From assembly GCA_015179125.1 (NCBI GenBank), contig WHVA01000055.1:1-64000 (forward strand): 64,000 nucleotides of DNA, read 5' to 3'. This document shows, one piece after another, positions 12,955 through 24,282 of the stretch (position 1 is its first letter; every line of letters starts with the position of its first letter). This DNA comes from Gautieria morchelliformis (taxonomy: Eukaryota > Basidiomycota > Agaricomycetes > Gomphales > Gomphaceae). The translations under genes and the position numbers were made by a program. The notes under the pieces were generated by a model, which worked only from the letters and a program-made list of their open reading frames with translations, was not told the origin of the DNA and made no database searches.

Positions 12955-13001
12955 ATGTCGGCGACCGAAATGCGATATGAAATGACATTATTCATTTTAG
13001 C
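12955..13001 (-). repeat. MULE right terminal inverted repeat
   Basis: Inverted partner of 3,929-3,975, immediately followed by the second copy of the 9-bp target duplication (13,002-13,010). The stretch 12,500-12,954 between the last gene and this repeat has AT-rich tracts but no convincing gene. Confidence 0.85.
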
Positions 13002-13010
13002 ATTTGATTT

Positions 13011-13743
13011 CTATGGTTAGATTGGGACGGGGAGAAGTGGCTTCAAAATGGGCTGGTTTTGTGTGAATGCTGGATACAGTTGCCTGCTGTATATGCCCAG
13101 GCACACAGGTTGCGCAAGAGCATCTGGCTCGTACGCCGGTGGGGTCAAGCGGGCGTGCGCGTTGAGTGTCTGTCACCGACTCGGACTCACCGTAGATGAC
13201 CCGCCGCGCTCAGTACGGCACGTTCGATGCATGCACTTCAGTGCCCGGCCTCCCATATGGTGTACGGTTTTGCAGATCTCTTGCTACGGTTGGGCATGCA
13301 CTGGCAGCTGGTCCAGCGCACAGGCGGGTGGCACGGCAATGTAGTCGCACCGCGAGCGCTGCGCCCACGAGCTTTACGGTAATCACTAGTGACGAAGCCC
13401 TCACTATCGATCAAGGAGCATGCATGACAGACATTGACAGTTGATGCAAGTCAGTCACTTCCTCTAATATACACGATGAGCTTCTGATGATGCCACCAAC
13501 CAAACGACGAGGTCACGCATGTTAAGTATTCTTTGACGCAAAGATTAGAAACCTTGGTAATTATTAGTGACAAAACGACGAGGTAATTCATGTTATTTTA
13601 TGCAACGATGAGAAACGTCGCAACGAACGTTTGGCATAACCATAGCCACAGCATGTCCGAGTCTGGGATAAGTAATCTGTCCCATACTACATGTATCAGC
13701 GAATGTCCTGCACATCGCGCAATGATTCCGGGGTAGCCACACC
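13011..13743. repeat. Unit spacer upstream of the 7TM 3' end (unit 1)
   Basis: Aligns with 51,913-52,740 (unit 4) and with 25,925-26,822 (unit 2), with small indels and a locally repeated motif around AACGACGAGGTAA. No gene is supported in either strand. Confidence 0.55.
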
Positions 13744-15148
13744 TTAGTGAATGTGAAGGTCTTCGTCGAGAGCCGAATTCGACTCAGCTTGACTCCGAGT
13801 GGAGCGGGTCTGTTGTGCACCAAAATGAATGCAAGGAAACCAAACTTGCAATATGTCCTACACCCAATCAATAATCATTTACGCCTCATTAGCAGAACAG
13901 CAATCGAAGAGGACTTACGCGCTGCAGACCAAGTAGCAAGAACCCGAGGAGAGGGACTTGGCCAAGGGCCAAGGGCATACGTCAGTGGTGGGGGAAAGAG
14001 ACTGGATAGCTTGTGTGAGGCTCACAAAGCGACTCTCCGATATCCGTTATATCTGCCATGATCATAGTCGCATTCGAATCTGGGTTTGTATCAAACAGGC
14101 CAAACCACGTCACGAGAATGCTTAGAGAAATATCACCGCGCAGTCAGTCCTATTCTTCGAGATATCCGAAGAAAAACATACACGGCGAAAAGGAGTCGAA
14201 ACGAACAGAACACGGAGAGGCGCACAAGCAGAGAGAGGTTCATGATGCTACCCATATTGACTTGTCGAAACATACGACGATAGCTAACAAACGTGATCAC
14301 CAAAAGGACTGAAAAAGAAACCATTAATCACAGCATAGCACGAAAACTGACAACTGACTATCCCAAATGCACGTAAGAACGACCAGCGAAAGAACCACGT
14401 AGTCCACGGCTTTGAGCCGCAAATTGAGGACTTTTGGGGTGAAGTCAAAAAGCAGGCACTGGCACATACGGGATAGTCAGCGAGCGTGCCGAAAAGAAAG
14501 CTCCCAGCACTCACAAGGGGGACTAGTCCCATCAAATAAGGCGTGATTAGAAGCTTTTATCGTAATTCAATCGAGCTCAATTCTCGATAGAAGGTGTGAT
14601 ATCTCACCGCGAAGGTTCGTAGCTGCGTTGTCCGCGCCTTTGCATCACTGAAAGCACCTCGCATTTGAAACCAAAGCTGGATAAGACATTAACGGGACAC
14701 TTTCATCTACAGATGACGCGTACATGGATGAAAAGGTTCAGGGTGGCGGTCAGCGCGCTGTTAATATTACCATCAGGAGGACGACGCCAGTGAGTGGCGT
14801 TACTGATTAACTCGATGCTCACATGAACCTCATACAATCGACCATAGTATCGAATATGATGGCCACACCCAAGGTTTGATCAGTTTCAGCGACAGCCATG
14901 AACAGCACCACATCCCTTTTCCCCAGTCGCCTCAGCAGTTAATTGTGGATTGAGAGGACTTGAAGCACGCACGTGAAGATCATGACTGCCGTATACATGA
15001 GGTACGTCCACACGAAATTAAAGAAAACAGGGTGGCGGCGCACGCTCTCCGAGTCCGAAAGAACGACGGTGAACAGCAACGCAGACAGCGATACAAAGCC
15101 CAGGAGCCGCAGCACAAACATAGCGGCGTTAACGGGTGGAAACGCCAT
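13744..15148 (-). CDS. 7TM-like fungal membrane protein, unit 1 copy
   Basis: Multi-exon minus-strand gene; probable plasma-membrane or endomembrane protein with several helices. The start is ATG at 15,146-15,148, reading MAFPPVNAAMFVLRLLGFVS, then a second helix (WTYLMYTAVMIFTCVL). Downstream exons include a charged segment and helix (MGLVPLVSAGSFLFGTLADY), a WTTWFFRWSFLRAFGIV exon, a FVSYRRMFRQVNMGS exon followed by a helix, and a last exon near FGFLQ/DILQVWFPCIHFGAQQ ending with TAA at 13,744-13,746. The helix order resembles the receptor-like 7TM families expanded in Agaricomycetes; ligand and role are unknown. The second exon shows stop codons in some frames, so this copy may be decaying. 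Confidence 0.5.
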
Positions 15149-15201
15149 AGCACCAAGTCGACGTCGGGACGAGGTTCATCTTCGACTTTCTAGCATTGTC
15201 G

Positions 15202-15209
15202 TTTAAATA
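15202..15209 (-). promoter_or_regulatory. TATA-like box of the unit 1 7TM gene
   Basis: Reads TATTTAAA on the minus strand, about 55 bases upstream of the ATG. It is conserved at 54,207-54,214 (unit 4) and at 36,488-36,495 (unit 2, where an LTR insertion now separates it from the gene by about 1.2 kb). Confidence 0.45.
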
Positions 15210-15239
15210 CGCATGGGGAAATCCAGAACTACAGTAGCA

Positions 15240-15691
15240 ACTCGTCATAGATGACCGCTACGAATCAAAAGCTGTGCACGGGAAGGTGAAGAACCTAGGT
15301 TCGGATCAGCACTCTCCCGGCGCCGTTCAATTGCTGTGGGCGAACCGACTACTCCATTGAGTTCCTCACGGTGACAGCTTCGGATAATGGGACGCCGCGG
15401 CAAGCGAGGCTGCGGCCGTGACGGAAAAAACCGTGACGGAAAAAACTATTTGAAGGCTGGGCACTGCAGGAACACCGGGCACTTATTGTAAGTACATTAT
15501 GCACCGGAAAACCGGAGCCCAAGTTGCTGATAATAAGTAACAGGAGAGCCGATCATCATTTTGGGGTGTTCCGCTCGATTACAGTAACTGCACACTGGAA
15601 CTAGTGATCAATGTCCGATTGAGCAACCTAGAACCGCGGAGAATTCTAACGGGGGCCGACGTGCGATAATCTGCAGGTCTCTCAGCACACC
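15240..15691. repeat. Inter-unit junction (units 1/2)
   Basis: Intergenic between divergent genes: 7TM (-) to the left and kinase (+) to the right. Parts match 36,510-36,770 and 54,470-54,620, including the CTCTCCCGGCGCCGTT block. The last 100 bp match the region upstream of the unit 3 kinase (44,540-44,680). No gene is seen. Confidence 0.5.
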
Positions 15692-16879
15692 ATCCAGGCG
15701 GGGCCGTTCGTTGTAAGCTGCTCATTATTTGGAGAAACTTGCCTTTGAGCTGCTCTACAGCCATCGAATGCGTTCTCGTCGCTCATCATCGACGGCCTTA
15801 CCAAAATCAACGGTGTCCAGGTGCCATCGACGCTATCTAAAACCATCTCAAAACCTGCAAAACCAGTTCTAGCCACGGTAGAAGCCAATGCCACTGTCGG
15901 CGGTCTACCACCTGTTCGTCCGCCCTCCAAACTCCCGCCTGCAGGCAACCTCTGCCTCCAAGTTTCACTAGAACCAGAACGACTCGGCTATGGCAGAGTG
16001 GGTTCGGTGTACCCGCTTAGGATTGACAACACCAATCAGTGCGCTCTTCCATCCCTTGTAATAAAAGTGGCTGCTCGGCGCCGTTCTGACGACCTGGCTC
16101 GTGAGGCCTGGTTTTACGAAGAGATGGAAGATATTCAGGGAGTAGCCGTCGCACGCTGCTATGGATTCTTTACTGCTGAAATCGAGCAGAATAGCGAGGT
16201 ATTGGATTGGGCAGCGTCTGATGCGGATTACGACGAGGAGGAAGTAGACGTTCGGGATGAGGCCAGCCAAAGTGAAGATGACGAGGACTTGGGCGATACA
16301 TGGAACCTCTATGCATGGACAGAGTCTGATGATCTGGTGATGGAAGAATTCAGCTGGGAAGTGGTACTTAAGCGCTTTGATGAAAGGCAGAAGTTAAGAC
16401 AAGAGCGTGAAGCTAAACGAGACCGAATCATCAAATCAACTCGCGCCAATCCGGCCTCGGTGCGCAATGGCAGCGAGAAGACCTTTCTTTCGGTCTTGGT
16501 CTTAGAAAGACTCGGGGACGTGATGCCCATAGGCGTTCCGTTGGAAGCACTCAAGTTCGTCTGGCCAGCTCTAACTATGCATGCTTCTGAACATCCTTTG
16601 TTATGCAGACCGGATGTTCGTGAAATATACAGCGACATGGGTCGATTCGGTATCGAACACATGGATATCCGATGGAGAAATATCCTCGCGGCACCTGCGA
16701 CAGACCAGAGTATTGTCTGCCCTTATCATGGACACAAGCATCAATGGCGTGTGGTTGACTTCGATCGCTCGAGAAAGTCAAACTTTTCACATTCTCATAT
16801 CGAATCCTCTGCGGACGGATGGCTTCGGACCATGCTGGATGGATTGGAAGAAGGATACGTTGTCGAGCCTTGGGACTAG
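15692..16879 (+). pseudogene. Kinase-like protein, unit 2 copy (frame intact, start lost)
   Basis: The best-preserved kinase frame. Exon 1 is 15,692-15,712, intron 15,713-15,760, and exon 2 runs open to TAG at 16,877-16,879, about 379 codons in all. It has the glycine loop LGYGRVGSVY, LVIKVAA lysine, EAWFYEEM, an acidic insert (DYDEEEVDVRDEASQSEDDE), LVLERLGD, HMDIRWRN (HxD and Asn) and VVDFDRSRKSN (DFD). The conserved start ATG seen in the other three copies is ATC here, with no obvious in-frame replacement nearby. It is therefore either silent or starts elsewhere. Family members in mushrooms are often fused to a nuclease-like domain (recalled, not checked). Confidence 0.7.
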
Positions 16880-16944
16880 ATGCATTCTTTGTCTCTCAAC
16901 GCGACATGCATCAGAAAGATTTTATTCACTTTTCACGGGAACTC

Positions 16945-17729
16945 GCTGATTGGCTCTGAAGGAGTCTCCGCTGGCTGTTTCGATAGATATTGATGGTGTG
17001 GGGTGCATTTCATCGAATAGGTCTATGTTGCTGCAGAGGTGACTGGTGGCTCCGGAATTGACTAACCAGCTGTGTACATTGTCTTTTATGGTTAATAGAG
17101 CCATTGAATCAGTTGATAAGGCAATGTTACTGGCCTCGGGGTCCACTTTTATCTCCTTGTGTGCCATCATGATTATGTCCTTCTTAGGTATGTTGGCAAA
17201 TTGTGCTGAGTCTGTGTTTGTGGTCAGCTGACGTTGTTGGGGTTGTGCTATTCTTCCTGTGTTGAATCTGTTGAAATTAATGTGTCCTCCTGTGTGTAAT
17301 CCATTTCCCCTTGTATATTTTCTCCTCCCTGTGAGTTCCCTCCATACATATTACTCTGTCTCCTCCATGGTTCCTGTCCTGCTAGTCCTCCTCCTGGTGT
17401 GTGACATCTGGATGCTGAGTGGTTTGGTTTTCCACAGTTATTGCAGAAATAGCCTGGTCCTCCTGGCTGGTGTTGTGGTGGTCAATACTGCTGTGTGGTG
17501 TGGTTGTTGAAGGGGGTCTGCCGACTGTGTTGTTGAAATGCCCCGGTTGTCTCGTTTGTGCTATGAATGCTGTAGTGGCTTGTGTAGATACTTCGATGGC
17601 TGCTAAATCTGTTTCATGAGTCTCCAATTTCTCCTCAATTTTGTCAGGATCTCTTGTGATCATTTGTATGGTTTGAGCAATTGCTCTCCAGGATTCAGGT
17701 ACATTTCTGAGAAGTGTAGCACAGTGTAA
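16945..17729 (-). mobile_element. Copia-type gag/protease fragment (minus)
   Basis: On the minus strand it encodes part of a Ty1/copia Gag, a CCHC zinc knuckle (CNNCGKPNHSASRCH) and the protease motif WLVNSGATSHLC, in which Asp of the usual WxxDSGA is Asn. It has no LTR, RT or integrase. It joins the kinase flank at about 16,944 and breaks off at about 17,729. The same Gag part lies in opposite orientation at 25,300-25,787. Confidence 0.75.
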
Positions 17730-17934
17730 AGAGTGTCGATCTTAAGACCTTGTATCACAAGGGCACAACAGAACTTGACCAATGAGTGGTATTCTGAATG
17801 CTACGTAGTGACAGGTAAGAGTAAGATGCGATGGGGACCGCTGGCCAGTTCCCACGCATAAACTATACAGTGGGTCCCTAAGGGGCCCACTGGGATTATG
17901 TAATAACTACTGTACATGTAGATACATGGGTTAT
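17730..17934. other. Unassigned segment between copia and Ty3 pieces
   Basis: About 205 bp with no gene. It begins near TGTCGATC and ends GTTATTTACA, and contains an 11-bp near-perfect hairpin (17,868-17,892, arms CAGTGGGTCCC-like, loop TAA). It could be a solo LTR, but no target duplication was found. Confidence 0.25.
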
Positions 17935-20900
17935 TTACACTCGTCCCCTCGCCTCGTCCCCCCTTTCTCTCTCTCCGTTCTCTTCCTGCTTTCTCCCTGC
18001 CCTCCAGGTCCTGTCCCTCGCTTCCTCACCCTCATCTCCCATATACTTTCCTCCCCTGCTCATCCTGACCTCCCTTTTTCCTCTCCCAACCTCTCCTGTC
18101 ACCTTCTCCCCTCCTTGTGCCTTCCCGTTGTCTTTCGTTTCATCCCCATTTTTTCCCTTTTCTCTCCCATCCTCTCCCTTTGTGCCCTCCCTTCCCCATT
18201 CGCTTTCGTCATTCCTCATCGAGCCTACCCTTGCCGTCTTCATCCTGCCAGTCCCCCATTTTTCTGTCCTTATCCTTTCCCGTCCCTTCCTCCCCTATCC
18301 TGCCCATCCAGCCCCGCTCCTTTCCCTCAACCTGCCTTCCCTTGCCGTTCTCACCCTGCCTTTCCCCAATCTGTTCAACCTCTCCCTTTATTCCCCCGTT
18401 CTCCCCTGTCGTGCCCTTCCTTCTCTCTTCCATTTCGTCCCTTTCCCCGTATTCCCTTCCCATCGCTGTCCTTCCCTCACAATTCTGAATACCCCGTCTC
18501 CACCAGGAATTCACCCAAACCCCCATGTCCAACATGTCGTCGATCCACTCCTCCGCCTCGCCCTCCCTCTCCTCCGTATCCCCCTTTGCCTTCCTTCGTC
18601 TGGACAGCACGTCAGGTCCTTTGTGGTTCTTCGCCGGTATGTGTACTAGCTTAAAATCGAAGAGCAAAATTCCAAGGATCCAAGGGTTCATGGCAGCATT
18701 TGGCTGAATGTTAGGATTATTTAGCATTCCCCGAATGTACTTAGTGTCCACCTCAACATCGAAGGTCGGTAAACCAACAAGATGGAGCCGATTTGCCCGT
18801 AGGGCCCAGAAAAGCCCGTACAACTCCAGCTTTGCCTGTGAGTACCTCAATTCCCGCGCATTCCATGCTATTGAACCGTACCTCGAAGGGCGGCGCTGTC
18901 CCTCCCCGTCCAATTGCAATAGGATCCATCCGACCGCAAGGACGGATGAGTCTACTGCGAGAATAACATGACGCTGGGTAATATCTTGTCCTGCCGCTGT
19001 GTAGTTGATCGCTGATAAATCCTCCGCCGACACCACCCCCTCCTTTAGCTTTGCCATCGCACCCTCCTCCCTGTCATGACGTGTTTATCTCTCATACTCA
19101 GAAGCTCAGTTTTCCTACTTTCACCCCACCTTCGCGTTCGTTCCGACCACCATTGTCATGTTCGGTGACCAACTTTCGCTGTTTGCGCCAACTACCACAG
19201 CCACGCCGCCAAACGCACAATCGACATCCTGGGGCTGACTCGGCAGTCATCACTGGGCCTACCACCTCCTCTGCTCGACCCTCTTCCAATGGTGTTCGAA
19301 TAGTTGGGTTGCCATAACCTGTGCATTTCCTGCACCTTGGTATCCCCATTTTTCCCTTTCGCTACTCCTCCTCAATGTTTGCTTGGTTTCGCCCCCCACC
19401 TCGACCTCTCCTCTCTCATGTCACCTCTCTTCGCCCTTCCTTGCATTTCGCTGAACGGATATTCACTGCTCGCATCATTCGCCAGCAGGCACACCATCAC
19501 AAGATCGATACCACTCACCCAGCATAACGGTTCATCATTAACCCCATCGTCTTCTTAATCCAACCCCATTGGGCGTTCGTATGGTCAAAAATGTTCGCAG
19601 GAGATCTCCTCCATAGGCCGTGCGGAATCAACCCAGTAGACCAAGAGTCCATGCAGGGTAGCATGTATGCGGGTCCCAAGACATGGTTTTGTCCATAAAT
19701 GCTTTCGCCATCTTTACCCTCCGTCGTTTCATATTCTCTCCCTTCTCACATTCTATTGTATGTTTATTTCATCTATGCTGTATCATGGCTGCGCACCCCT
19801 ATCCAACCCTGACTTGTGACGGCCTCTTTCCTATTCGCTGATACCTTACAAGCATTCGATATAAGTAGTTTACATTCGCATGTATATTCCCCAGTTCAAT
19901 TATCATACGTCGTCCATCTTGTGCAAACTTGACCTCGCTGTGATTATCGCCTTGAGCCTCTCCTTGAAGATCTCTATCTTCGACCAGCCAAGGACTTAGG
20001 CATCACTGGTGAGTTCTCATACTTCACCTTCATTACCTTAGCCTTCGAACTACTTTCTGTGCTGTTGGCAAAGGGCTCCAAAGGAGCACCTTTGCCAGCG
20101 AAGGGACCGTCGAAACTTAGACAGCCCTTCTGCGACATCTTGCACGTTACATCGTCAAGTGCTGCGAGCTGTTTCGCTACAACTGTAGACAGGGCGAGCC
20201 CCGTTCGGGCAACCTCTTTGCTTCGTGAACATTCATCGGTTCACTTATTCGCTGAACGGCATAATTATTCGCACAAGTTATTCGGGCATTCGTTGTGTTC
20301 ACTAATACACAATATTAATGCCTAAAAACCAATCTTGACACTCCCTCTCCCCCACACAAACTCCACCTGCTTCATCGTTAGCCTAACCAAAGGTAAAGCC
20401 AGCTCTGCGAAGCCAGGGATAAATATCCTGACGACCCCACAGGTTCCCAGAAAACCACGAACTTCAGAGGCGTTCTGACAAGCTGGCCAGTTGAAAATCT
20501 TATCTATCTTTTCCGTGTCTGGGATTCGGCCCTGGAAGGTACGTCGATGTCCCACCAAGGTAAGCTCTGGAACCCTAGAAACAACTTTTTCCCTGATATG
20601 GTTGCGCCAGCGTGTTTAAAGTGATGCAACACTCAATTTACATCTTCAAAATGCTCCCACACAAATCTCCGAATGCTAGGATTGTCCGGAATAGTTTCGT
20701 ACGTGCCATCTGCTTTCTCATAGCGAGTTCGGGGCCCTAGTATGGGGACATCGTCGATGAAAGGTGGTGCGCAATCAGTTTCATCCTGAAGTATAAAGCA
20801 GATATCACCATGGAAGATAGGTACCGAGTTAGTCCAACCCATGGGTAGAGCTGTGAGATGGTGAGGCCCAAGAGGTGTTTGGAACGTCGTCAGGTCTTGC

Positions 20901-23900
20901 AAGTGCTTGTCCAAAGGCCTGTGATCATACCCCACGAAGATGTCACCTAGTGAGTAAATACTACACCCTCCACACCGTTCTGTATACTGTTCTACTGCAG
21001 GTGGCAGGCTGGCATCTTTGATTGTCACAGCATTCAAAGGCTGGAGGTCATGAACAATCCGCAGGGCGCCATTCTTTTTCGTGACACAGAACCACTTTGA
21101 TCGGTAGGAAGACGATGAAGGCTCAAACACTCCTGAGGCAATCTTGTCCTTGACGATGGACACAACCTGCTCAAAAAGACCGGGTGGAATAGGATAGTTA
21201 CGCTCGGCCCAAGGTTCGTGTTCAATCGTCGGGATCACTACCGGCTCGAAGTAGTCATCCCTGAACCGTCCCTTCTCGGCTTCTGTCCATGCCAACCCCT
21301 CCTCGTTGTTCTTTAACGCCGCAAAAGCTAACCTCACTTCCTCTTCCCACAGGAAACCATCCTCCCCTACCTTCAACTCCTCCCATCTCTCCTTCGTCAA
21401 CCTTGTTCCAAACTCCAACCTCCCCGCCGGCTTCGTTGGCAAAAGCGTAAGTGATCTCAACGGGTCTTCTGGAAACCTTCGTTTGACATGACACTCCTCT
21501 GGTAGGGTTGTTGCAACAGGTCGGACTCGTCGTTCGACAGGCTTGTACCTGCGCGCGACAAAAACATCTGCAGGCCCTGGTATGCCATATACCTCCTGCA
21601 GCCAGGAGCACGTTCCTGCGGACACATTAGCTCGAAGGGCAGGAACCAGCAGTGTCAGCCTTCTGATCATGGTGAGTTTTGACAAGCTTGTGAGACCTAG
21701 GTAGTGACTGCTGTGGCGGCACGGTGTTACATGGGGTCGAGTAGGGACGTGGCTCCTGTGGTGAGTGTGTCGAGGGTCATGAATAATGAGTGTCTCGCCT
21801 GCATTTGTAGTGTCGATATTTCCAATAACCTGGAACGGCCGGCCCAGCAGCACATCATACGGTGCATTGTCATTGACTACATGTGCGTGGACAGGGATCA
21901 TGATCGAACTTATTGTAATTTGCAGATTTTCCACCACCCCTGTTGTTGAGTCCCCCCTGCTGTTCGCCATCGTCATGCTGACTCGCACATCTGGATTGAC
22001 GGCAAGTCCCAGTTTCTTTACCAGTCCATGCCGTATGTTGACCAGCGACGAGGCTATATCAAACACCCCTATGACTTGGTGTACCCCCTGTAGCAGAATG
22101 TCCAGCTCCCTCGGTGGACAATGGTATGGTATGGCGATGTCGTCTCCCACCTGCAGGACATCTGCGGGCGCCGTGAACAAGGTAGGGGTCGAAACCTTAC
22201 TCGTCTTAAAGTTGTCAACCATCCGCCGCCTCACGTCTGGGCAGCTCGTGGCGATGTGTCGAAGGGGTAGCGTGACTGGAGTGTCAAGTACTGCGTTAAA
22301 GATGTCTTCCGGTGAGCAGGATTCCTCGATCTTGGAACGGAATTTGTATTGTGTTGCAGAATCCGAAGCCCGGTAACCTCCTGCTCCCTGCGCACTGGCT
22401 GGTGCCAACAGTACCGGTCGCTCTTCTCTCACTCTCTCTTCCCTCGCCCCACTTCCTTCCTCCTCTACCTCCACCACGAAACTCTCCATCCCGTTCTTCT
22501 CCAACGATGTGGCATCCGCACCAACAAACATGGCTGGCTGGGTTGGGACTTCCTGAATGGATGCCGCTGGGACTCGACGGTGCTCCAACTCCATGTCCAC
22601 TATGAACTTGATGCCCTTCTCATGCGTCATGATTCGTGAGTTGTCCAGCCAATGGTACCAGTCCCCCCTTTGAACGATCTTCCCCTCTCTGATATACTGT
22701 GCGGCCACGTCACACCTCCTCGTAGCGCAGCCGAGTCGTTTACAAAAGGCACATGGCCAAGGACCATTAGTTTTTAAGTTGTATGATGGCCTTGCCAGCC
22801 CCGGAGGTGCGTAAGGCGCTGCTTTTCCTGCTTGGAATGTGGCAGGTGCCGCAAGACGATCTGCTACTGTTGGGTAGTAGAGTACCAACTTCGCGTAATT
22901 GACCGCATAGTGGGCGTCGTGAACTTGCAGCGAGGTAAGTTTCTTGATGAGGTCGTCCAGTGACTCTGCTGACTCCTTTCCCTTTTCCTTCACATCAGTT
23001 CCTCCTTTTCCAAACTGCACCTGACCCTCCGCTCCTCCTCCTCCTCTGTCTCCCCCCTTGTCCTCCTCCCTCTCCTCATCCTCCATCTCGTCTGCCCAGG
23101 ACCGGCGTCCTCGTCCAACTTGCAGCTGTGGATCCAGGTCGAAAGCCTGATTATCGAAGATATATTTGGCAGCTTTGAGAACGTCCTTATAGTCGTAAGG
23201 TATGGAAATGTCGTGATTCGGCTTCGAGATCCTGAGCTGATGCTTCACTGTAGTCCTAGTTCGGGGATGAAAGCCAAACCAGAACTGGCGGTCACAGTCT
23301 TCGATGGAGATCTTCTTTTGAGCAACAAGCCACTGGGCAATAGGTAAAAATGCACGGTAGTAGTCATTCAACTCATCTTCATCTGCTATCTCAGTTCATG
23401 CTGCTTTAGCAGTAAAAGTTTCGAGGGACTGGCGAGTATAGCGACAGGCTTTGAAGGCGTTGGGGTATAGGTCGGCCAACGATTTCTTGAACTCGTTCCA
23501 GTCGGCTGGATCATATCCGTCAAGTACCTCGAAGAGGTTACGCTGTTTCCTGGTCGCATCCTTCCCAATCTGGGCAATGCGTTCCAAATCAGTAAGTTTT
23601 GCCGTGTCAGCTAAGGTTTCAAAGTGATCTAAGAAATACTCCAATTAAGAATCTTTTCCGTCAAAAGTTTTAGGGGCTTTTGATGTCCCTGGTGCTGGCA
23701 TTGCAGCCCGTCCGGTGTTGGTAGCTGCCATCGTTGTCAGTTGCTTACTCTGGGCTCGGGTAGTTACCTGTACTGATCGAGTGGCACGCGCAGACGTCGT
23801 CGAAGGAATAGGGATTTGTGATCTGTGCGGAATGTTGTGAGAGGTAGATGGTGTTATCCAAGGATTAGGTGAGTGGCTCGTTGCGTTAGAGAGCCTTGAG

Positions 23901-23971
23901 AGACGTTGGGAAGCTGATATAACCGTAAGGTCCTCGTTGTCGAAAGCACAGTTCCTCGCGGTGGAGCACAC
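17935..23971 (-). pseudogene. Gag-Pol remains of family A truncated copy
   Basis: The frame is one polyprotein without a gag/pol frameshift, as seen by its uninterrupted 912-codon stretch (23,371 to 20,633). That stretch covers the rest of Gag, a CAFCKRLGCATRRC knuckle, a protease-like IGVFDIASSLV (Asp-Ile-Ala rather than Asp-Ser/Thr-Gly), and RT with PFIDDVPI at the active site. Nonsense changes relative to the young copy: GAA to TAA near 23,645, CGA to TGA at 23,396-23,398, and CGA to TGA at 20,633-20,635. RNase H (ILAVDSSVLAVGWILLQLDG, about 18,950) and the charged linker follow the insertion. Confidence 0.8.
19072..20340. mobile_element. 1,269-bp LTR-like insertion (probable solo LTR)
   Basis: Termini TGTCATGACG...ATCTTGACA are inverted (TGTCA/TGACA). 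It is flanked by the exact 5-bp duplication CTCCC (19,067-19,071 and 20,341-20,345), and the uninterrupted sequence is present in the young family A copy near 30,745. It contains a TATA-like GATATAAGTAG near 19,860 and no protein domain. A solo LTR of an unidentified element is the simplest reading. Confidence 0.75.
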
Positions 23972-23976
23972 CAGTA

Positions 23977-24282
23977 TGTAGAGCGTCGTTCAGGCCTGGT
24001 GGTACTCGAAGGGTATGACTTAGAAGCGAGTTGTGCAAGTGAGAGGGGGTCTCGAAAGATAATCTATTCTGTTGTAAACTGTACTACTTATAGCTGGAAG
24101 GAACAATGAGAACTAAGAATAGCCAGGAATTGTGGACATGACGTGAGTAAGCTAGGTGGATAAGATATGTGGACAAGATATGTGCACAGGATATGTGGAC
24201 CGGATACTTGTCCACAATCCGTGGCTGTGTGTGGGTGCTTGTGTGCGCATCATCCGCAACTAGACAGCTACGCTGTCTTACA
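23977..24282 (-). repeat. LTR of truncated Ty3 family A copy
   Basis: Reverse complement aligns with the 289-bp LTRs at 26,823 and 33,517, with many substitutions and small indels (306 bp here). It begins TGTAGAGC and ends CTGTCTTACA on the plus strand. Confidence 0.85.

Larger units (their letters stand above)
3929..13001 (+). mobile_element. Full-length MULE with two Ulp1-like domains
   Basis: A 9,073-bp insertion in unit 1. It is bounded by a perfect 9-bp target duplication ATTTGATTT (3,920-3,928 and 13,002-13,010); the empty site is seen in unit 4 near 51,915. Imperfect 47-bp terminal inverted repeats lie at both ends. The 9-bp duplication, TIRs and DDE transposase fit the Mutator-like superfamily. 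Cargo: a transposase gene (about 4,771-7,860) and a second gene with two C48 cysteine-peptidase domains and a long C-terminal region (about 7,913-12,499). The left 270 bp after the TIR holds many short TGTCCC/TGTCAC subterminal motifs. A solo LTR (8,220-8,692) is nested inside. In-frame stops suggest the copy is inactive. Confidence 0.85.
17935..24282 (-). mobile_element. Ty3 element, family A, truncated copy (minus)
   Basis: Older copy of the element at 26,823-33,805, in reverse orientation. Reading from the right it has the 5' LTR (23,977-24,282), Gag, protease-like, RT and RNase H regions, then breaks off at 17,935 inside the charged linker that precedes integrase; integrase and 3' LTR are missing. 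A 1,269-bp LTR-like insert (19,072-20,340) splits it between RT/connection and RNase H. Confidence 0.85.

Noticed and set aside
17935-18654. Long plus-strand Pro/Ser-rich open frames opposite the Ty3 copy
   Set aside because: They are the antisense of the Glu/Lys/Arg-rich linker of family A; the same happens opposite 31,170-32,480. No independent domain or intron signal.
21786-22376. 196-codon plus-strand frame
   Set aside because: Complementary to the Gag/protease part of the truncated Ty3; amino-acid pattern is that of an antisense shadow.
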